Assembly (NCBI RefSeq): GCF_009078285.1
Contig: NZ_RQSP01000003.1
Span: 59,642-123,641 of the forward strand
Direction: 5' to 3'
DNA length: 64,000 nt
Source of the DNA: Bifidobacterium jacchi
GTDB lineage: Bacteria; Actinomycetota; Actinomycetes; Actinomycetales; Bifidobacteriaceae
This document shows positions 16,945 through 26,340 of this stretch, piece after piece. The translations under genes and the position numbers were made by a program. The notes under the pieces are model-generated. The model was not told the DNA's origin and made no database searches. It worked only from the letters and a program-made list of their open reading frames with translations. How positions within the stretch are numbered: the stretch's first letter is position 1; every line of letters starts with the position of its first letter.

Positions 16945-17373
16945 ATGATCGAACCGCCTTGGAACGAACCCGTGTACCGCAATCGTCACGGTCGTGGCAT
17001 CCGTACGCCGATGTTCGGCACGCGGCTGCCCCGGTACCGCACGCGCAGCGGCATGTTCGACGACATGGTCGCCGCCCAGCTGCGCCGGCTCAACGGGGCT
17101 TGGCCCGAACTGATCCGGCCGGTGCAATTCGCCGTGGAGGATGTCCCTCCCTCCGATCCGGCACCGTGGGAGAGCCATCCCAATCCCAGTTCCCGATGCT
17201 TCCCGGCAAGCCACGGTGTTCCTGCGCGCATCGTGCTGTATCGTATGCCGATTCAGATGCTGTCGCAAAGCCGCACCGAGCTTCAACTGGTGATCAGGGA
17301 CGAGATCGTGGGGCGGCTTGCGGAGCTTTATGGGCGGAATCCCGAGGACATCGACCCGGAGTGGGGGCTGTGA
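16945..17373 (+). CDS. zincin-like (DUF1025/PF06262-type) protein lacking HExxH
   Basis: 142 aa. The pattern RNRHGRGIR, FDDMVAAQLRRL, VQFAVEDVPP, ARIVLYRMPI and a C-terminal helix ending PEDIDPEW matches actinobacterial members of the metallopeptidase-like family PF06262. Members with a working site have HExxHHxG in the penultimate helix; here that helix reads IRDEIVGRLAELYG, so the zinc ligands are missing and proteolysis is unlikely. GGAG precedes ATG 16945 closely. The gene stands alone between divergent and convergent neighbours. The family call is from remembered similarity and is moderately sure; the function is unknown. Confidence 0.7.
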   Translation: MIEPPWNEPVYRNRHGRGIRTPMFGTRLPRYRTRSGMFDDMVAAQLRRLNGAWPELIRPVQFAVEDVPPSDPAPWESHPNPSSRCFPASHGVPARIVLYRMPIQMLSQSRTELQLVIRDEIVGRLAELYGRNPEDIDPEWGL

Positions 17374-17559
17374 TCGGCGGCTGCGATCGACCGGGCTGCA
17401 AAGAGCCGGCGGTTGCATAAAACGGGCGTCACCGGCAGTTGAACGACCATCGACAGCACCACCGCACTCTCACGCCACAGCACACACGCCGCTGTGTCAC
17501 AGCAACGACACGGGCGGATCATCAACGCATGCGAGACTCACAGCAAGTGTATACACGCA

Positions 17560-17608
17560 ATTCGGCCCAGCTGTCGAATCCGTGATGGATTCAACGGCTG
17601 GGCCGAAT
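17560..17608 (-). terminator. phoA terminator hairpin
   Basis: A 12-bp outer stem (17560-17571 with 17597-17608) continues inward through GU-tolerant pairs to a 6-bp inner stem (17576-17581 with 17587-17592). It lies ~60 bp after the phosphatase stop on the minus strand. Weak T tract, so the role is inferred. Confidence 0.6.
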
Positions 17609-17668
17609 CTTGTCGCTGATAGCCGTCTCGACAATCTGCCGGCAATCAGTGATCAATCAGAAACGCAA

Positions 17669-19831
17669 TCAGAAGCGCTTCTTGGCGGTCTTGACGAGCA
17701 TGCCACCGGCGAGCAGCACGATCGCGACAAGAGCCATGCCGAGCACGACGGAGCCGGTGTTGCCGAGCGGCTTGTTGACACCGCCCTGCGCGATGGTCTC
17801 GTTACCCCTCTCATCGGTCTTGCCGGGCTTCTCAGAGGTGCCCGACTGGCGAATGAAGTCGTACTTCACGGTCTTGCCGGACTGACGGCCAGTGACCTCG
17901 ATCGTGTAGTTCGCACCCTCGGCCGGAGTGAAGTCCGCCGGGAAGGCGATCGTGGTGGTGCCGGTGGTGGCGACGCGCACGCCGGAGACCGGGGTCTTGT
18001 CGACGGACTGGGCCACAACCTTCTTGGAGGCGGTATCGATCAGCTTGTAGGACAGGACCGCATCGCCGTTGAAGCCGGTGGCCTCGGCGAAGTACTTGCC
18101 ATCCTTGCTCTTCTTGACGGCGACCTTCGCGTTCTCAGACAGCGTCTTCTGAGTGTCCGTGTCAGCCGCGAGGCCAAGCGCGTTGGCGATGGTGTAGAAG
18201 TTGTCGGTCTGATCGGTCAGGCCGTCCACGCGGGAGGCGCCGGGGCCGGAGGCGGCGATGCGCAGCTGGGTGCCGGTGTGGCTCATGTTGCCCATGGCCC
18301 CATCGAACTTCTCGGCGGTGTTGGCGTCGCCGTTCTCACCCTGCGTGTACTCGTCGTTGTCAATCGCGTCGCCGTTCTCGTCCTGATAGACCGGGGAGTC
18401 GGAGGTGCCGTAGGAGATGGTGGTCTTGGAGCCGTCGGCGTTGCGCAGCACGGTGCTCAGTGCGTAGTACGGCTGGGCTTCCACGATCTGGGAGGTGTGC
18501 GCGTGGTCGGCGGTCACGATGATCAGCGTGTTGTTCAGATCGACCTTGGCGAGGGCGGCGGAGATGGCGCGGTCGAGGTCATCGGTCTCGCCGATCTGGC
18601 CGCAGGCGTTGGCGTTGTGGTCCTGCTTGTCGATCGAGGCGCCCTCGACCTGCAGGAAGTAGCCCTTGTCCTTGCCCTTCTGCTCGTTCTCGAGCAGGGT
18701 GATCGCCTTGTCGGTGAAGTCGGCCAGCGAGGCGCCCTTGTTGCCGAGCCACTCCTTGTTCGGCGTGCACACGGTCGGGTTGGCGTCCTTGTCGGCACTG
18801 TACTTGGTGGCGACGGACGGGTTGAACTTGGTCGGCAGGTTGCCGTCGCCGAGCAGGGCGAGCACCGGCTTGTCCTGGTTGGCTTCCTTGAGGGCCTTGA
18901 AACCATCGACATCACCGGACTGGACGGTCTGGAAGCCGCGCTCCTTGGCCTGATCCCACAGGGTCTTGCCGTCGAGGCCGAACTGGTTGAAGTACTTGGA
19001 GCCGCCGCCGATGGTCACGTCGGCGCGGGTGTCGAGCAGCTGCTCGGAGATGGAACCGATGCCGCCGTTGACCTTGAGCTGGTCGGCGAGGCAGTTCTTG
19101 CCCTGGTTGCCATCGGTGGCCGGATCGATCTTGCCGTCGCCGTTGGTGTCGGTCTTGCCGTCCCACTTGCCCTGCGGGCCGTAGCAGGCGCGCTCGGTGG
19201 AGTGGGATTCGAGGACGGCCGGGGTGGCGTCCTGGATCTCGGAGGTGGTCACGTTGCCGGTGGCGTAGCCGGCGGCCTTCGCGAGCTCGATGAGGTTGAG
19301 CTGCGGGTTGCCCTTGACGTCCACGTCGACCGCATTGTTGTAGGTCTTGGTGCCGGTGGACCAGCCGGAGCCGGAGGCGGAGGAGTCGGTGACGGGGGTG
19401 ATGACGCCTGCGGTCTTGCTGCCGGCCAGGTTGCCCTTCTTGTCCTTGGCCATCAGCGAGTCGTTGGAGTTGTTGCCCAGCGAGAAGGTGGTGTATTGGC
19501 CGGTGCCGGTCTCCTTGGCGGCACCCGGCTGGCCGATCTTGTCGAGGCCGTCGAAGTGGCCGTTCACGCCGTGCAGGTAGTTGCGGGCGACGGTGATCTC
19601 GGAATCACCCATGCCGTCGCCGATGAACAGAATGACGTTCCTGGCCTTGGCGTTGCCGTACACGCCGGCGATGCGCTGGGCGCCACCGTGCTGCGACAGC
19701 GCGTCAACGCCCTTGCCGTTGAGATCGTAGCCGTTGTTGTCGGCAGCGAGGGCCGGAGCGGCGAACGCGGTGAGCGCCGCAACGGAAGTCAGCGCTGCGA
19801 TCGCGCACTTCGCGACTTTCTTCATTTCCAT
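17669..19831 (-). CDS. phoA: secreted, membrane-anchored alkaline phosphatase
   Basis: 720 aa. Sec signal peptide MEMKKVAKCAIAALTSVA...APALA (cleavage near residue 30). The mature part is an alkaline phosphatase superfamily domain: metal site FIGDGMGDSE, nucleophile region DSSASGSGWSTG, VEGASIDKQDHNANA and the metal motif TADHAHTSQ. It would release phosphate from organic esters outside the cell. After the catalytic domain come ~100 residues of beta-type repeat-like sequence (GVRVATTGTTTIAFPADF), then PLGNTGS, a membrane helix and a KTAKKRF tail: an LPxTG-like cell wall anchor with a non-standard motif. GAAGAAGAAG precedes ATG 19831. A possible Pho box lies ~185 bp upstream. Confidence 0.92.
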   Translation of the reverse strand: MEMKKVAKCAIAALTSVAALTAFAAPALAADNNGYDLNGKGVDALSQHGGAQRIAGVYGNAKARNVILFIGDGMGDSEITVARNYLHGVNGHFDGLDKIGQPGAAKETGTGQYTTFSLGNNSNDSLMAKDKKGNLAGSKTAGVITPVTDSSASGSGWSTGTKTYNNAVDVDVKGNPQLNLIELAKAAGYATGNVTTSEIQDATPAVLESHSTERACYGPQGKWDGKTDTNGDGKIDPATDGNQGKNCLADQLKVNGGIGSISEQLLDTRADVTIGGGSKYFNQFGLDGKTLWDQAKERGFQTVQSGDVDGFKALKEANQDKPVLALLGDGNLPTKFNPSVATKYSADKDANPTVCTPNKEWLGNKGASLADFTDKAITLLENEQKGKDKGYFLQVEGASIDKQDHNANACGQIGETDDLDRAISAALAKVDLNNTLIIVTADHAHTSQIVEAQPYYALSTVLRNADGSKTTISYGTSDSPVYQDENGDAIDNDEYTQGENGDANTAEKFDGAMGNMSHTGTQLRIAASGPGASRVDGLTDQTDNFYTIANALGLAADTDTQKTLSENAKVAVKKSKDGKYFAEATGFNGDAVLSYKLIDTASKKVVAQSVDKTPVSGVRVATTGTTTIAFPADFTPAEGANYTIEVTGRQSGKTVKYDFIRQSGTSEKPGKTDERGNETIAQGGVNKPLGNTGSVVLGMALVAIVLLAGGMLVKTAKKRF

Positions 19832-20015
19832 GAGCTTCTTCTTCCATTCATGACACACAGCGACCCCGATCACTTCCCAATGATCGAAGGACGTCCTGCA
19901 TCGCTGAATATTCCAAGCGAAACCCGGCATTCCCATACGCCGAATCCCGTCAGAGAACCCCCATTTCGGATGTTCCTTGATCACGCTAGCGCCGTCAGAC
20001 AACGCAATGGCGACT

Positions 20016-20037
20016 GCGAAACTAACCTCAGGTGAAC
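20016..20037 (-). promoter_or_regulatory. candidate PHO box upstream of phoA
   Basis: On the minus strand GTTCACCTGAG is followed directly by GTTAGTTTCGC, two 11-bp direct repeat units; the first matches the GTTCACC unit of streptomycete PHO boxes exactly, the second only in GTT. Its position ~185 bp before an alkaline phosphatase gene makes phosphate control plausible. Confidence 0.4.
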
Positions 20038-20172
20038 TTGCGGCGTTCTTTTGGTATCCATGACCGGTATCCATGACAGCCGGCGAAATCATGGGCAACC
20101 GCCGGAATCACGCCAGAATCATGGCAAACGTCGTAATCGATACGACAATCGGCACATGATTGCAATACAAAA

Positions 20173-20215
20173 AGGCGTTGCCGAGAGAACCTCAGTCGTT
20201 CTCTCGGCAACGCCT
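20173..20215 (-). terminator. rho-independent terminator after secG
   Basis: Perfect 18-bp stem (20173-20190 with 20198-20215) with a 7-nt loop. On the minus strand it runs straight into TTTTTG, 43 nt after the secG stop. Classic intrinsic terminator. Confidence 0.92.
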
Positions 20216-20258
20216 ACGAACCGCGAAAGAATCGAATCGCGGATGAATGCGAAATCTA

Positions 20259-20507
20259 TCAGCCGATGTTGAACTTGGTCATCAGACCAAGCGCGATGAT
20301 GATCGCGACCCAGATCAGGGCGATGATGACGGTCCAACGGTTCAGGTTCTTTTCGGCGACGCCGGAGGTGCCGGCGTTCTGCGTAAGGCCACCGCCGAAC
20401 ATGTCGGAAAGGCCGCCGCCCTTGCCCTTATGCATGAGAATAAGCAGCGTCAGCAGGATGCTGGCGATGACGACGATGACTTCAAGAACGATCTTGACAA
20501 TGGTCAC
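20259..20507 (-). CDS. secG: preprotein translocase subunit SecG
   Basis: 82 aa from GTG 20507. SecG is the small subunit of the SecYEG membrane channel. Two membrane helices (IVLEVIVVIASILLTLLILM and WTVIIALIWVAIIIALGLM) flank the conserved KGKGGGLSDMFGGG cytosolic loop. GGAGG lies 7 nt before the GTG, which decides the start against an upstream ATG frame extension. Last gene of the pgk-tpiA-secG group, with a strong terminator behind it. Confidence 0.93.
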   Translation of the reverse strand: MTIVKIVLEVIVVIASILLTLLILMHKGKGGGLSDMFGGGLTQNAGTSGVAEKNLNRWTVIIALIWVAIIIALGLMTKFNIG

Positions 20508-20652
20508 GGGTGAACCTCCAATATGCGTATACTGCCACAACAATAGCGCAGGGCATTGAAAAACAGGCGCATGCCGCGCCGCAACACGCCGCAGCATGTC
20601 AAAACATGCCCAAACATGCCTAAAGCACTCACCGGCCGCTCACGAAACTCGT

Positions 20653-21456
20653 TCAGCCGCGTCCCGATGTGGCCTTGAGCGTCAGGCGGGCGATGCGCGC
20701 AAGCTCGTCGGCGTCGAGAGCCGCGCCTCCGATCAGGAACCCGTCGACGTCCGTCTCGCCGATCAGCTCGACGGCGTTCTTCGACGACACGGAACCACCG
20801 TAGAGGATGCGCACCTCGTCGGCCACCTGACGGTCGAACGAGGACGCGAGATCATCGCGGATAGCCTTGGCGGCGTCCTGCGCGGAATCCGGCGTGGCGA
20901 CCATGCCCGAGCCTATGGCCCACACCGGCTCATAGGCGATGACGAGTCGCGCAGCCTGTTCGCGGGACAGGTCGCGCGTGACGTCATGGACCTGGCCGAC
21001 CGCGAAATCGAGCTCGATGCCCTGCCGGCGTTCCTCGAAGCTTTCGCCGACGCACAGAATGGGCTGCATGCCGGCGGAGAGCACCGCGCGAACCTGATCG
21101 ACGATGTTCGCATCATCCTCGGGATGATAGCGCCGCCGTTCGGAATGCCCGACGATGACATAGGAGCAGCCGAGCGCCGCCAGCATATCGGCGGAGACAT
21201 CGCCGGTGAAGGCGCCCTGCGTCGTGGTGGACACCGCCTGCGCGCCGTAGCGGATCTTCAGCCGGTCCGCCTCCACCAGCACCTGCACGCTGCGAATAGA
21301 GGTGAAGGACGGCAGCAGCGCGATCTCGCAGCGCCGATAGTCGAACCGTGCGTCACGAAGCAGCCACACCAGCTTCTGCACGAAGTACGTGGCCTCAAGA
21401 TGGTCGAAGTTCATCTTCCAATTGCCCGCCACCAGCGGGATTCGTGTGGATGCCAT
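20653..21456 (-). CDS. tpiA: triosephosphate isomerase
   Basis: 267 aa. It interconverts glyceraldehyde 3-phosphate and dihydroxyacetone phosphate. Substrate Lys in AGNWKMN, catalytic His in IVGHSERRRY, catalytic Glu in IAYEPVWAIG, the flexible loop (AIGSG) and the phosphate-binding LYGGSV and GGAALD are all present. GGGGAGG precedes ATG 21456. It lies between pgk and secG on the minus strand, the common actinobacterial order; a 20-bp stem terminator separates it from pgk. Confidence 0.96.
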   Translation of the reverse strand: MASTRIPLVAGNWKMNFDHLEATYFVQKLVWLLRDARFDYRRCEIALLPSFTSIRSVQVLVEADRLKIRYGAQAVSTTTQGAFTGDVSADMLAALGCSYVIVGHSERRRYHPEDDANIVDQVRAVLSAGMQPILCVGESFEERRQGIELDFAVGQVHDVTRDLSREQAARLVIAYEPVWAIGSGMVATPDSAQDAAKAIRDDLASSFDRQVADEVRILYGGSVSSKNAVELIGETDVDGFLIGGAALDADELARIARLTLKATSGRG

Positions 21457-21633
21457 GGAAACCTCCCCTCGTCCGCATGTATCAGCAACGTATAGTAGCA
21501 ACGTATCAGACGCGCGTCACGGTCATGACACGTCTTCGCGCGGTCTCCGCTCGGCGAACCGCAGCGCGAATCTCACCGTTGTTCGCAAATGCTCGCACCG
21601 GCACCGTCGAGCCGGATGCAAACCCGCATAACC

Positions 21634-21685
21634 ATTCGTGGCATGACGAAGGCCCCGCGAAAGGAGCCTTCGTCATGCCACGAAT
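21634..21685 (-). terminator. pgk terminator
   Basis: Perfect 20-bp inverted repeat (21634-21653 with 21666-21685), 12-nt loop, starting 18 nt after the pgk stop. It shows that tpiA can be transcribed separately from pgk. Confidence 0.85.
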
Positions 21686-21703
21686 AACGGACGATCTCTA
21701 GGA

Positions 21704-22909
21704 CTACTCGAGCACCTTCAGACCCGGAAGCTCCTTGCCCTCAAGGAACTCGAGGGAGGCGCCGCCACCGGTGGAGATGTGCGAGAAGCCGTCCTCGGGG
21801 AAGCCGAGGTTGCGCACCGCGGAGGCGGAGTCGCCACCGCCGACGATGGTGAACGCACCGGCCTTGGTCGCGTCGACCAGGCCCTGTGCGACGGCGCGCG
21901 TGCCGTCAGCGAACGCGGCGACCTCGAACACGCCCATCGGGCCGTTCCACACGACGGTCTTGGAGTCGACGATCTTGTCGTGGAACAGCTTCTGGGACTC
22001 CGGGCCGATGTCGAGGCCCATCTTGTCGGCCGGGATGGCGTCGGCCGCGACGACCTCCGGCGCGACCGGGGTGTCGCCCGCCGGGAATCCGGCGTTCACG
22101 ACGATATCGGTCGGAAGCACCAGCTCGACGCCGTTCTTCTCGGCGGTTTCGATGTAGCCCTTGACCTTGTCGAGCTGATCCTCCTCGAGCAGGGAGGTGC
22201 CGACCTCGTAGCCCTTGGCCTTGAGGAAGGTGAACACCATGCCGCCGCCGATGACCAGACGGTTGGCCTTGTCGAGCAGATTCTCGATGACGCCGAGCTT
22301 GTCGGAGACCTTGGAGCCGCCGAGCACGACGGTGAACGGACGCTCCGGGTTCTCGGTGGCGCGCGACAGCGCCTTGACCTCCTTCTCGACGAGCAGGCCA
22401 GCGGCGGCCGGCAGATCGGCGGCCACGTCGTAGTCGGAGCCCTGGGCGCGGTGGACCACGCCGAAGCCGTCGGAGACGAACACCTCGCCGAGAGCGGCGA
22501 GCTTCTTGGCATACGGAGCACGCACGGCGGGATCCTTGCTGGTCTCCTCCGGGTTGAAGCGCACATTCTCGAGCAGGACGACATCGCCGTCGTTCATCGC
22601 GGCGACCTTGGCCTGCGCATCCTCGCCATAGGTGTCCTTGGCCAGCTTCACATCAGCGCCGAGCAGCTCGCCGAGACGCACTGCGACCGGAGCCAGCGAC
22701 AGCTCAGGAACGACCTTGCCCTTCGGACGGCCGAGGTGGGCCATGAGAATGACCTTCGCGCCCTGTTCGCGCAGAGCATTGATGGTGGGCAGAGCGGCCT
22801 TGATACGGCCGTCATCGGTGATCGTGGTGCCGTCCAGCGGAACGTTGAAATCGGCGCGCATGAGTACGCGCTTGCCCTTGAGATCGCCGAGATCCTTGAG
22901 TGTCTTCAT
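21704..22909 (-). CDS. pgk: phosphoglycerate kinase
   Basis: 401 aa. It makes ATP and 3-phosphoglycerate from 1,3-bisphosphoglycerate. N-domain substrate residues are in [12 protein letters not shown] and AHLGRPKG, the hinge is near [16 protein letters not shown], and the C-domain nucleotide site has NGPMGVFE and GGGDSASAV. Complete for the family. AAAGGA precedes ATG 22909. The frame is open further upstream but without homology. Terminator at 21634-21685. Confidence 0.96.
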   Translation of the reverse strand: MKTLKDLGDLKGKRVLMRADFNVPLDGTTITDDGRIKAALPTINALREQGAKVILMAHLGRPKGKVVPELSLAPVAVRLGELLGADVKLAKDTYGEDAQAKVAAMNDGDVVLLENVRFNPEETSKDPAVRAPYAKKLAALGEVFVSDGFGVVHRAQGSDYDVAADLPAAAGLLVEKEVKALSRATENPERPFTVVLGGSKVSDKLGVIENLLDKANRLVIGGGMVFTFLKAKGYEVGTSLLEEDQLDKVKGYIETAEKNGVELVLPTDIVVNAGFPAGDTPVAPEVVAADAIPADKMGLDIGPESQKLFHDKIVDSKTVVWNGPMGVFEVAAFADGTRAVAQGLVDATKAGAFTIVGGGDSASAVRNLGFPEDGFSHISTGGGASLEFLEGKELPGLKVLE

Positions 22910-23234
22910 GAATATCCTTTCCTGAGCCCGACCGCAGACGGAAGGCCGGCAGCCGGGGAAAAGCGGTGACGATGATACGCCATTGGCAATGATACCGTTG
23001 CTGACGAACAAACCACGGTTCCACGATCACATTTCGCCGTTGCATGCATGCACTGCCGTCATGCAATAGCATCATGCACTGGCATCATGCGCCCTCGTGA
23101 CCATTGCGGATAGCCTCTCATGCAAGGCGCCCTCCTTGCGGGAAGTCGTTGCCATCGTCTGCGTGCGGCCCGTTCACAAACGGAGCGCACGATCCAGCTG
23201 TCAGAGCGCGCGGCCCAGCTGTCGGAGCGCGCGT
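22910..23234. other. 325-bp gap between pgk and whiA
   Basis: No gene is supported. It holds the pgk leader, GCATCATGC-type repeats around 23058-23091 and a pair of 19-bp direct repeats (23194-23212 and 23215-23233) next to the whiA stop. No clear whiA terminator is seen. Confidence 0.6.
23194..23233. repeat. 19-bp direct repeat pair abutting the whiA stop
   Basis: Two copies of CCAGCTGTCRGAGCGCGCG at 23194-23212 and 23215-23233 differ at one base. The second ends 2 bp before the whiA stop codon. Confidence 0.85.
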
Positions 23235-24182
23235 TCACGCCTGCTGGCCGCGCGCCTTGACCGTCTTGTCGGCCAGCTGCAGCAGCCGTCGGATGCGGCC
23301 TGCGATGGCATCCTTGGTGATCGGCGGATCAGCGAGACGGCCAAGCTCCTCGAGGCTGGCATCGGCGTGATCGAGTCGGAGCTGTCCGGCGGCGCGCAGA
23401 TTCTCGGGAATGTCGTCGCCGAGGATCTCGAACGCCTTGCGCACCTTGTCCCCGGCCTCCGCAGCGGCCTTGGCGCTGCGGCGCATGTTCGCATCGTCGA
23501 AGTTCGCCAGTCGGTTCGCCTTGCCGCGCGCCTCGCCGTCGGAGCGCTTGCCCGTCCACTCGTGGGCGGTGCGCGTCGCGCCTATGATCAGCAGCATGCG
23601 TTCGATCGCATCGGGGTCCTTGAGGGTGATGCGCTCCGAGCTGCGCACCTGCCGATGCTTGGCCGTCACACCGAGACGCCTCGCCATGCACACCAGTGCA
23701 AGAGCCGCCTCGTTGCAGGGGCACACGATCTCCAGATAACTGGCCTTGCCGGGATCGGAAAGACTGCCGTGCGCCAGAAACGCGCCACGGCACGCGGCCT
23801 TGACCTGGGCGATGTTGCCGTTGATGATCTCGGAGGGAAGTCCCTTGACCAGCATCTTGCGTCGATCCAGCAGGCCTGTCTGCAGGGCGAGCGCGGCACC
23901 TCCGCGTTCGACGTGCACCAGATAGCGCTGCACCATGCCGGTGGGGGTCTGGCGAGCCACCTGCGTGAGAGTGGCATCATGCCCGTACAGCGTCTTGATG
24001 CTGGTCTGGAGCCATTTCGCGGCATCCAACGAATCGAACTGGGCCTGTACGATGATCTGACGCTGCACCAGACGAAGTCCTCCGCCGAAGCGGATCATCG
24101 CGGTGGCCTGAGCCTTCTGGGCGGCAGGCAGTTCGCTATCGATAGTGGCAAGTTCGCTTTTGACATCATCCAGAAGAGCCAA
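23235..24182 (-). CDS. whiA: DNA-binding sporulation/division regulator WhiA
   Basis: 315 aa from TTG 24182. WhiA is a conserved Gram-positive regulator with an N-terminal degenerate LAGLIDADG homing-endonuclease fold and a C-terminal helix-turn-helix ([25 protein letters not shown]). The sequence [20 protein letters not shown] is a family hallmark. AGGAGG lies 7 nt before the TTG, which decides this unusual start; the frame [11 protein letters not shown] matches homologues. It follows rapZ on the same strand, the usual pairing; the 214-bp gap suggests its own promoter. Confidence 0.95.
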   Translation of the reverse strand: MALLDDVKSELATIDSELPAAQKAQATAMIRFGGGLRLVQRQIIVQAQFDSLDAAKWLQTSIKTLYGHDATLTQVARQTPTGMVQRYLVHVERGGAALALQTGLLDRRKMLVKGLPSEIINGNIAQVKAACRGAFLAHGSLSDPGKASYLEIVCPCNEAALALVCMARRLGVTAKHRQVRSSERITLKDPDAIERMLLIIGATRTAHEWTGKRSDGEARGKANRLANFDDANMRRSAKAAAEAGDKVRKAFEILGDDIPENLRAAGQLRLDHADASLEELGRLADPPITKDAIAGRIRRLLQLADKTVKARGQQA

Positions 24183-24396
24183 GAGCCAACCTCCTATGTC
24201 CCGTTCTTCTCAATGGCTTCACCAGTAGCCGCCGAGCTCACGCTCCGCGTGCATCGGCTTACTGTGTTACCGAACCACTTGGACAACTCAATCGCATCGA
24301 GTGGACGGAGCCCATGCCACATCTCGCCATGTGGTCACCATGGTGGGCAGGGGCGCATCGGGGCCTGCAACGGCACCGGCCGGCACCAGCCTCAGA

Positions 24397-25317
24397 CTAC
24401 TGCTGACGACGTCGATTGAGTTCCCGAGCGGATACGGTCACGTCCAATCCCCGCGCCCGCAGACGATCCGCCAGCGCATGGCTCATCGCCACCGATCGAT
24501 GCTGCCCGCCGGTGCATCCGATGGCGATCGTCACGAAATGCTTGTCCTCCTTGGCATACCCGCGAATCGCAGTGACCACCGCCCGCGTATAGGAATCCAG
24601 GAACTCCGTCGCACCCTCGCTGGACAGCACGTAATCGGCGACCGGCTTGTCCTCGCCCGTCAGCTCACGAAGCTCGGGCACCCAGTACGGGTTGGGAAGG
24701 AACCTGACATCCGCCACGAAGTCGGCATCCAGCGGCATGCCGTATTTGAATCCGAAGCTGAAGATGTGCACGGAGACGGTCTTCGGGCCGGAGCCGAGCA
24801 TCGCCTCGTAGAGCTTGGTCGACAGCTGATGGATGCTCAGCGACGAGGTGTCGATGACCACGTCCGCCCGCTCCTTGAGATTGGCCAGCAGCTCGCGCTC
24901 CTCGTGGATGCCGTCGATGAGGCGACCCCCGCGCTGGAGGGGATGCGGACGGCGCACGGACTCGTATCGTTTGACGAGCACGCCGTCTGACGCATCGAGG
25001 AAGAGGATCCGCGTGCGCACCCCAAGATCGTCGAGATGGCTGAGCACTGCCGACAGATCGTCGAAGTACTCGCGCGACCGCACGTCGATGACGGCGGCGA
25101 GCCGATGCACGCCCTTGCCGTCGCCTCCCGCGTTGGTCATCATGTCGACAAGCGGGATGAGCAGCTTGGGCGGCAGATTGTCGACGACATACCAGCCCAT
25201 GTCCTCGACGCTGTCGGCGGCATGCGATCTGCCGGCACCGGACATGCCGGTGATCAGCAGCACCTCGAAGCCGTCGTCGGGATGCGGGCGGAGCACGTTT
25301 CTCACTGGCATGGGCAT
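24397..25317 (-). CDS. rapZ: RapZ/YvcJ-family nucleotide-binding protein
   Basis: 306 aa. In enterobacteria RapZ directs RNase E to the GlmZ small RNA; in Gram-positives the role is less clear. P-loop GMSGAGRSHA (Arg in place of Lys, as in actinobacterial members), YVVDNLPPKL, the FSFGFKYGMPLDADFVADVRFLPNP region (family hallmark) and the C-terminal IGCTGGQHRSV are visible. GAGGAGG lies 7 nt before ATG 25317. The start codon overlaps the aroE stop by one base, so translation is coupled. whiA follows downstream. Confidence 0.93.
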   Translation of the reverse strand: MPMPVRNVLRPHPDDGFEVLLITGMSGAGRSHAADSVEDMGWYVVDNLPPKLLIPLVDMMTNAGGDGKGVHRLAAVIDVRSREYFDDLSAVLSHLDDLGVRTRILFLDASDGVLVKRYESVRRPHPLQRGGRLIDGIHEERELLANLKERADVVIDTSSLSIHQLSTKLYEAMLGSGPKTVSVHIFSFGFKYGMPLDADFVADVRFLPNPYWVPELRELTGEDKPVADYVLSSEGATEFLDSYTRAVVTAIRGYAKEDKHFVTIAIGCTGGQHRSVAMSHALADRLRARGLDVTVSARELNRRRQQ

Positions 25318-26312
25318 TACAGCGCCTCCTCGAGAGCGCGTCTCATCGCAATCTCCACATGATCGTCGTCCACGGTCGTGTTCTGAAGACGACTGTCGGC
25401 GTCGCTGGGCGGATCGCCGTCCCAGATGCCGGTCATGAGCAGCACCTGGATCAGCGCCTGATACAGCAGCATCTCCTCGCCGCCGATCGCGATGCCGCCC
25501 TTGGAGCGCCACGCCCGCATCAGCGCGCTTGGCCGCGGATCGTAGACCACGTCGAGAAGGGTGGACTGCCCGTCGGATGGACGCACGGAGCTTTCCTCCA
25601 GCAGTTGCGCCACCGGATCGGCCGCATGGCCGGGAATGGTGCTGATGACGGCACAGGCCTCGCCGAACGCGCGCAGCAGCGCATGAGAATCGTTGAGATC
25701 GATCACGTCAAGCGCATCGGGGCGTTTCAGGAATCGTTCGGCGAGCGGTTTGAGCTCAGGATTGCCCTGCGGATGGCGCGCCGCCACGATGATGTGGCCG
25801 ACATGCGGCATCATCGTGCATGCCGCCACGGCCGATGCGGCGGTGTTGCCGTTGCCGATCACCAACGCGCATCCGCTGCGATCCCCTTCGACGTGCAGAC
25901 CGTTGACGCGCTCGGCGTGGTCGAAGGCGAGCTGGATGCCGATGACGTCCGTATTGTAGAGACGTATCGTCGGCTTGACGTCCGGCATCGGTGAGGCATT
26001 CGCGAGAGTCGCCTGGGATTGCGGCCAGTCAAGCACCGCCGTGTTGGCGACCCTCAGCTCTCGGGCCCACAGGTTGGACGGCGTTCCATAGGGCTGGATG
26101 GTTCTTTTGAGCGGCATGGTCAGGCTCAGCCCACGCCACGTGGGGTCAAGGCCTGCGAGGAACCCGCCCAGATCGGCCTCGCCGACCTCATGGCGGTCGT
26201 AGTGCCAGTCGTCCAATCCAAGAGCGCGATATGCGGCCATGTGCAGCACCGGCGACAGCGAGTGCGCGATCGGCTTGCCGAGGACGGCGCAGCGATGAGC
26301 GATCCGACCCAT
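25317..26312 (-). CDS. aroE: shikimate dehydrogenase family protein
   Basis: 331 aa, longer than the usual ~275. It is expected to reduce 3-dehydroshikimate to shikimate with NADPH. Shikimate site SLSPVLH and catalytic Lys in LTMPLKR are conserved, and the dinucleotide loop reads GNGNTAASAV. The C-terminus has the family's GIAIGGEEMLLYQAL. The extra length comes from insertions in the substrate domain (residues ~85-115) and a C-terminal tail. GGAGGGG precedes ATG 26312. It sits between uvrC (28 bp) and rapZ (1-bp overlap) in a long minus-strand unit. A quinate/shikimate-type paralogue is possible. Confidence 0.88.
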   Translation of the reverse strand: MGRIAHRCAVLGKPIAHSLSPVLHMAAYRALGLDDWHYDRHEVGEADLGGFLAGLDPTWRGLSLTMPLKRTIQPYGTPSNLWARELRVANTAVLDWPQSQATLANASPMPDVKPTIRLYNTDVIGIQLAFDHAERVNGLHVEGDRSGCALVIGNGNTAASAVAACTMMPHVGHIIVAARHPQGNPELKPLAERFLKRPDALDVIDLNDSHALLRAFGEACAVISTIPGHAADPVAQLLEESSVRPSDGQSTLLDVVYDPRPSALMRAWRSKGGIAIGGEEMLLYQALIQVLLMTGIWDGDPPSDADSRLQNTTVDDDHVEIAMRRALEEAL

Positions 26313-26340
26313 GTCCCCTCCTTACGTTTGCTCTTCCATC

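Larger units (their letters stand above)
19832..20258. other. 427-bp gap between phoA and secG
   Basis: Contains the phoA leader, a candidate Pho box (20016-20037) and the secG-side terminator (20173-20215). No gene is supported. Confidence 0.7.

Noticed and set aside
17318..20035. 905-codon plus-strand frame opposite phoA
   Set aside because: Val/Gly/Leu-rich translation mirrors the codon pattern of phoA on the other strand; the phosphatase has signal peptide, active site and anchor.
23122..23139. Terminator after whiA
   Set aside because: Only a 6-bp stem (GCAAGG / CCTTGC) without a T tract.
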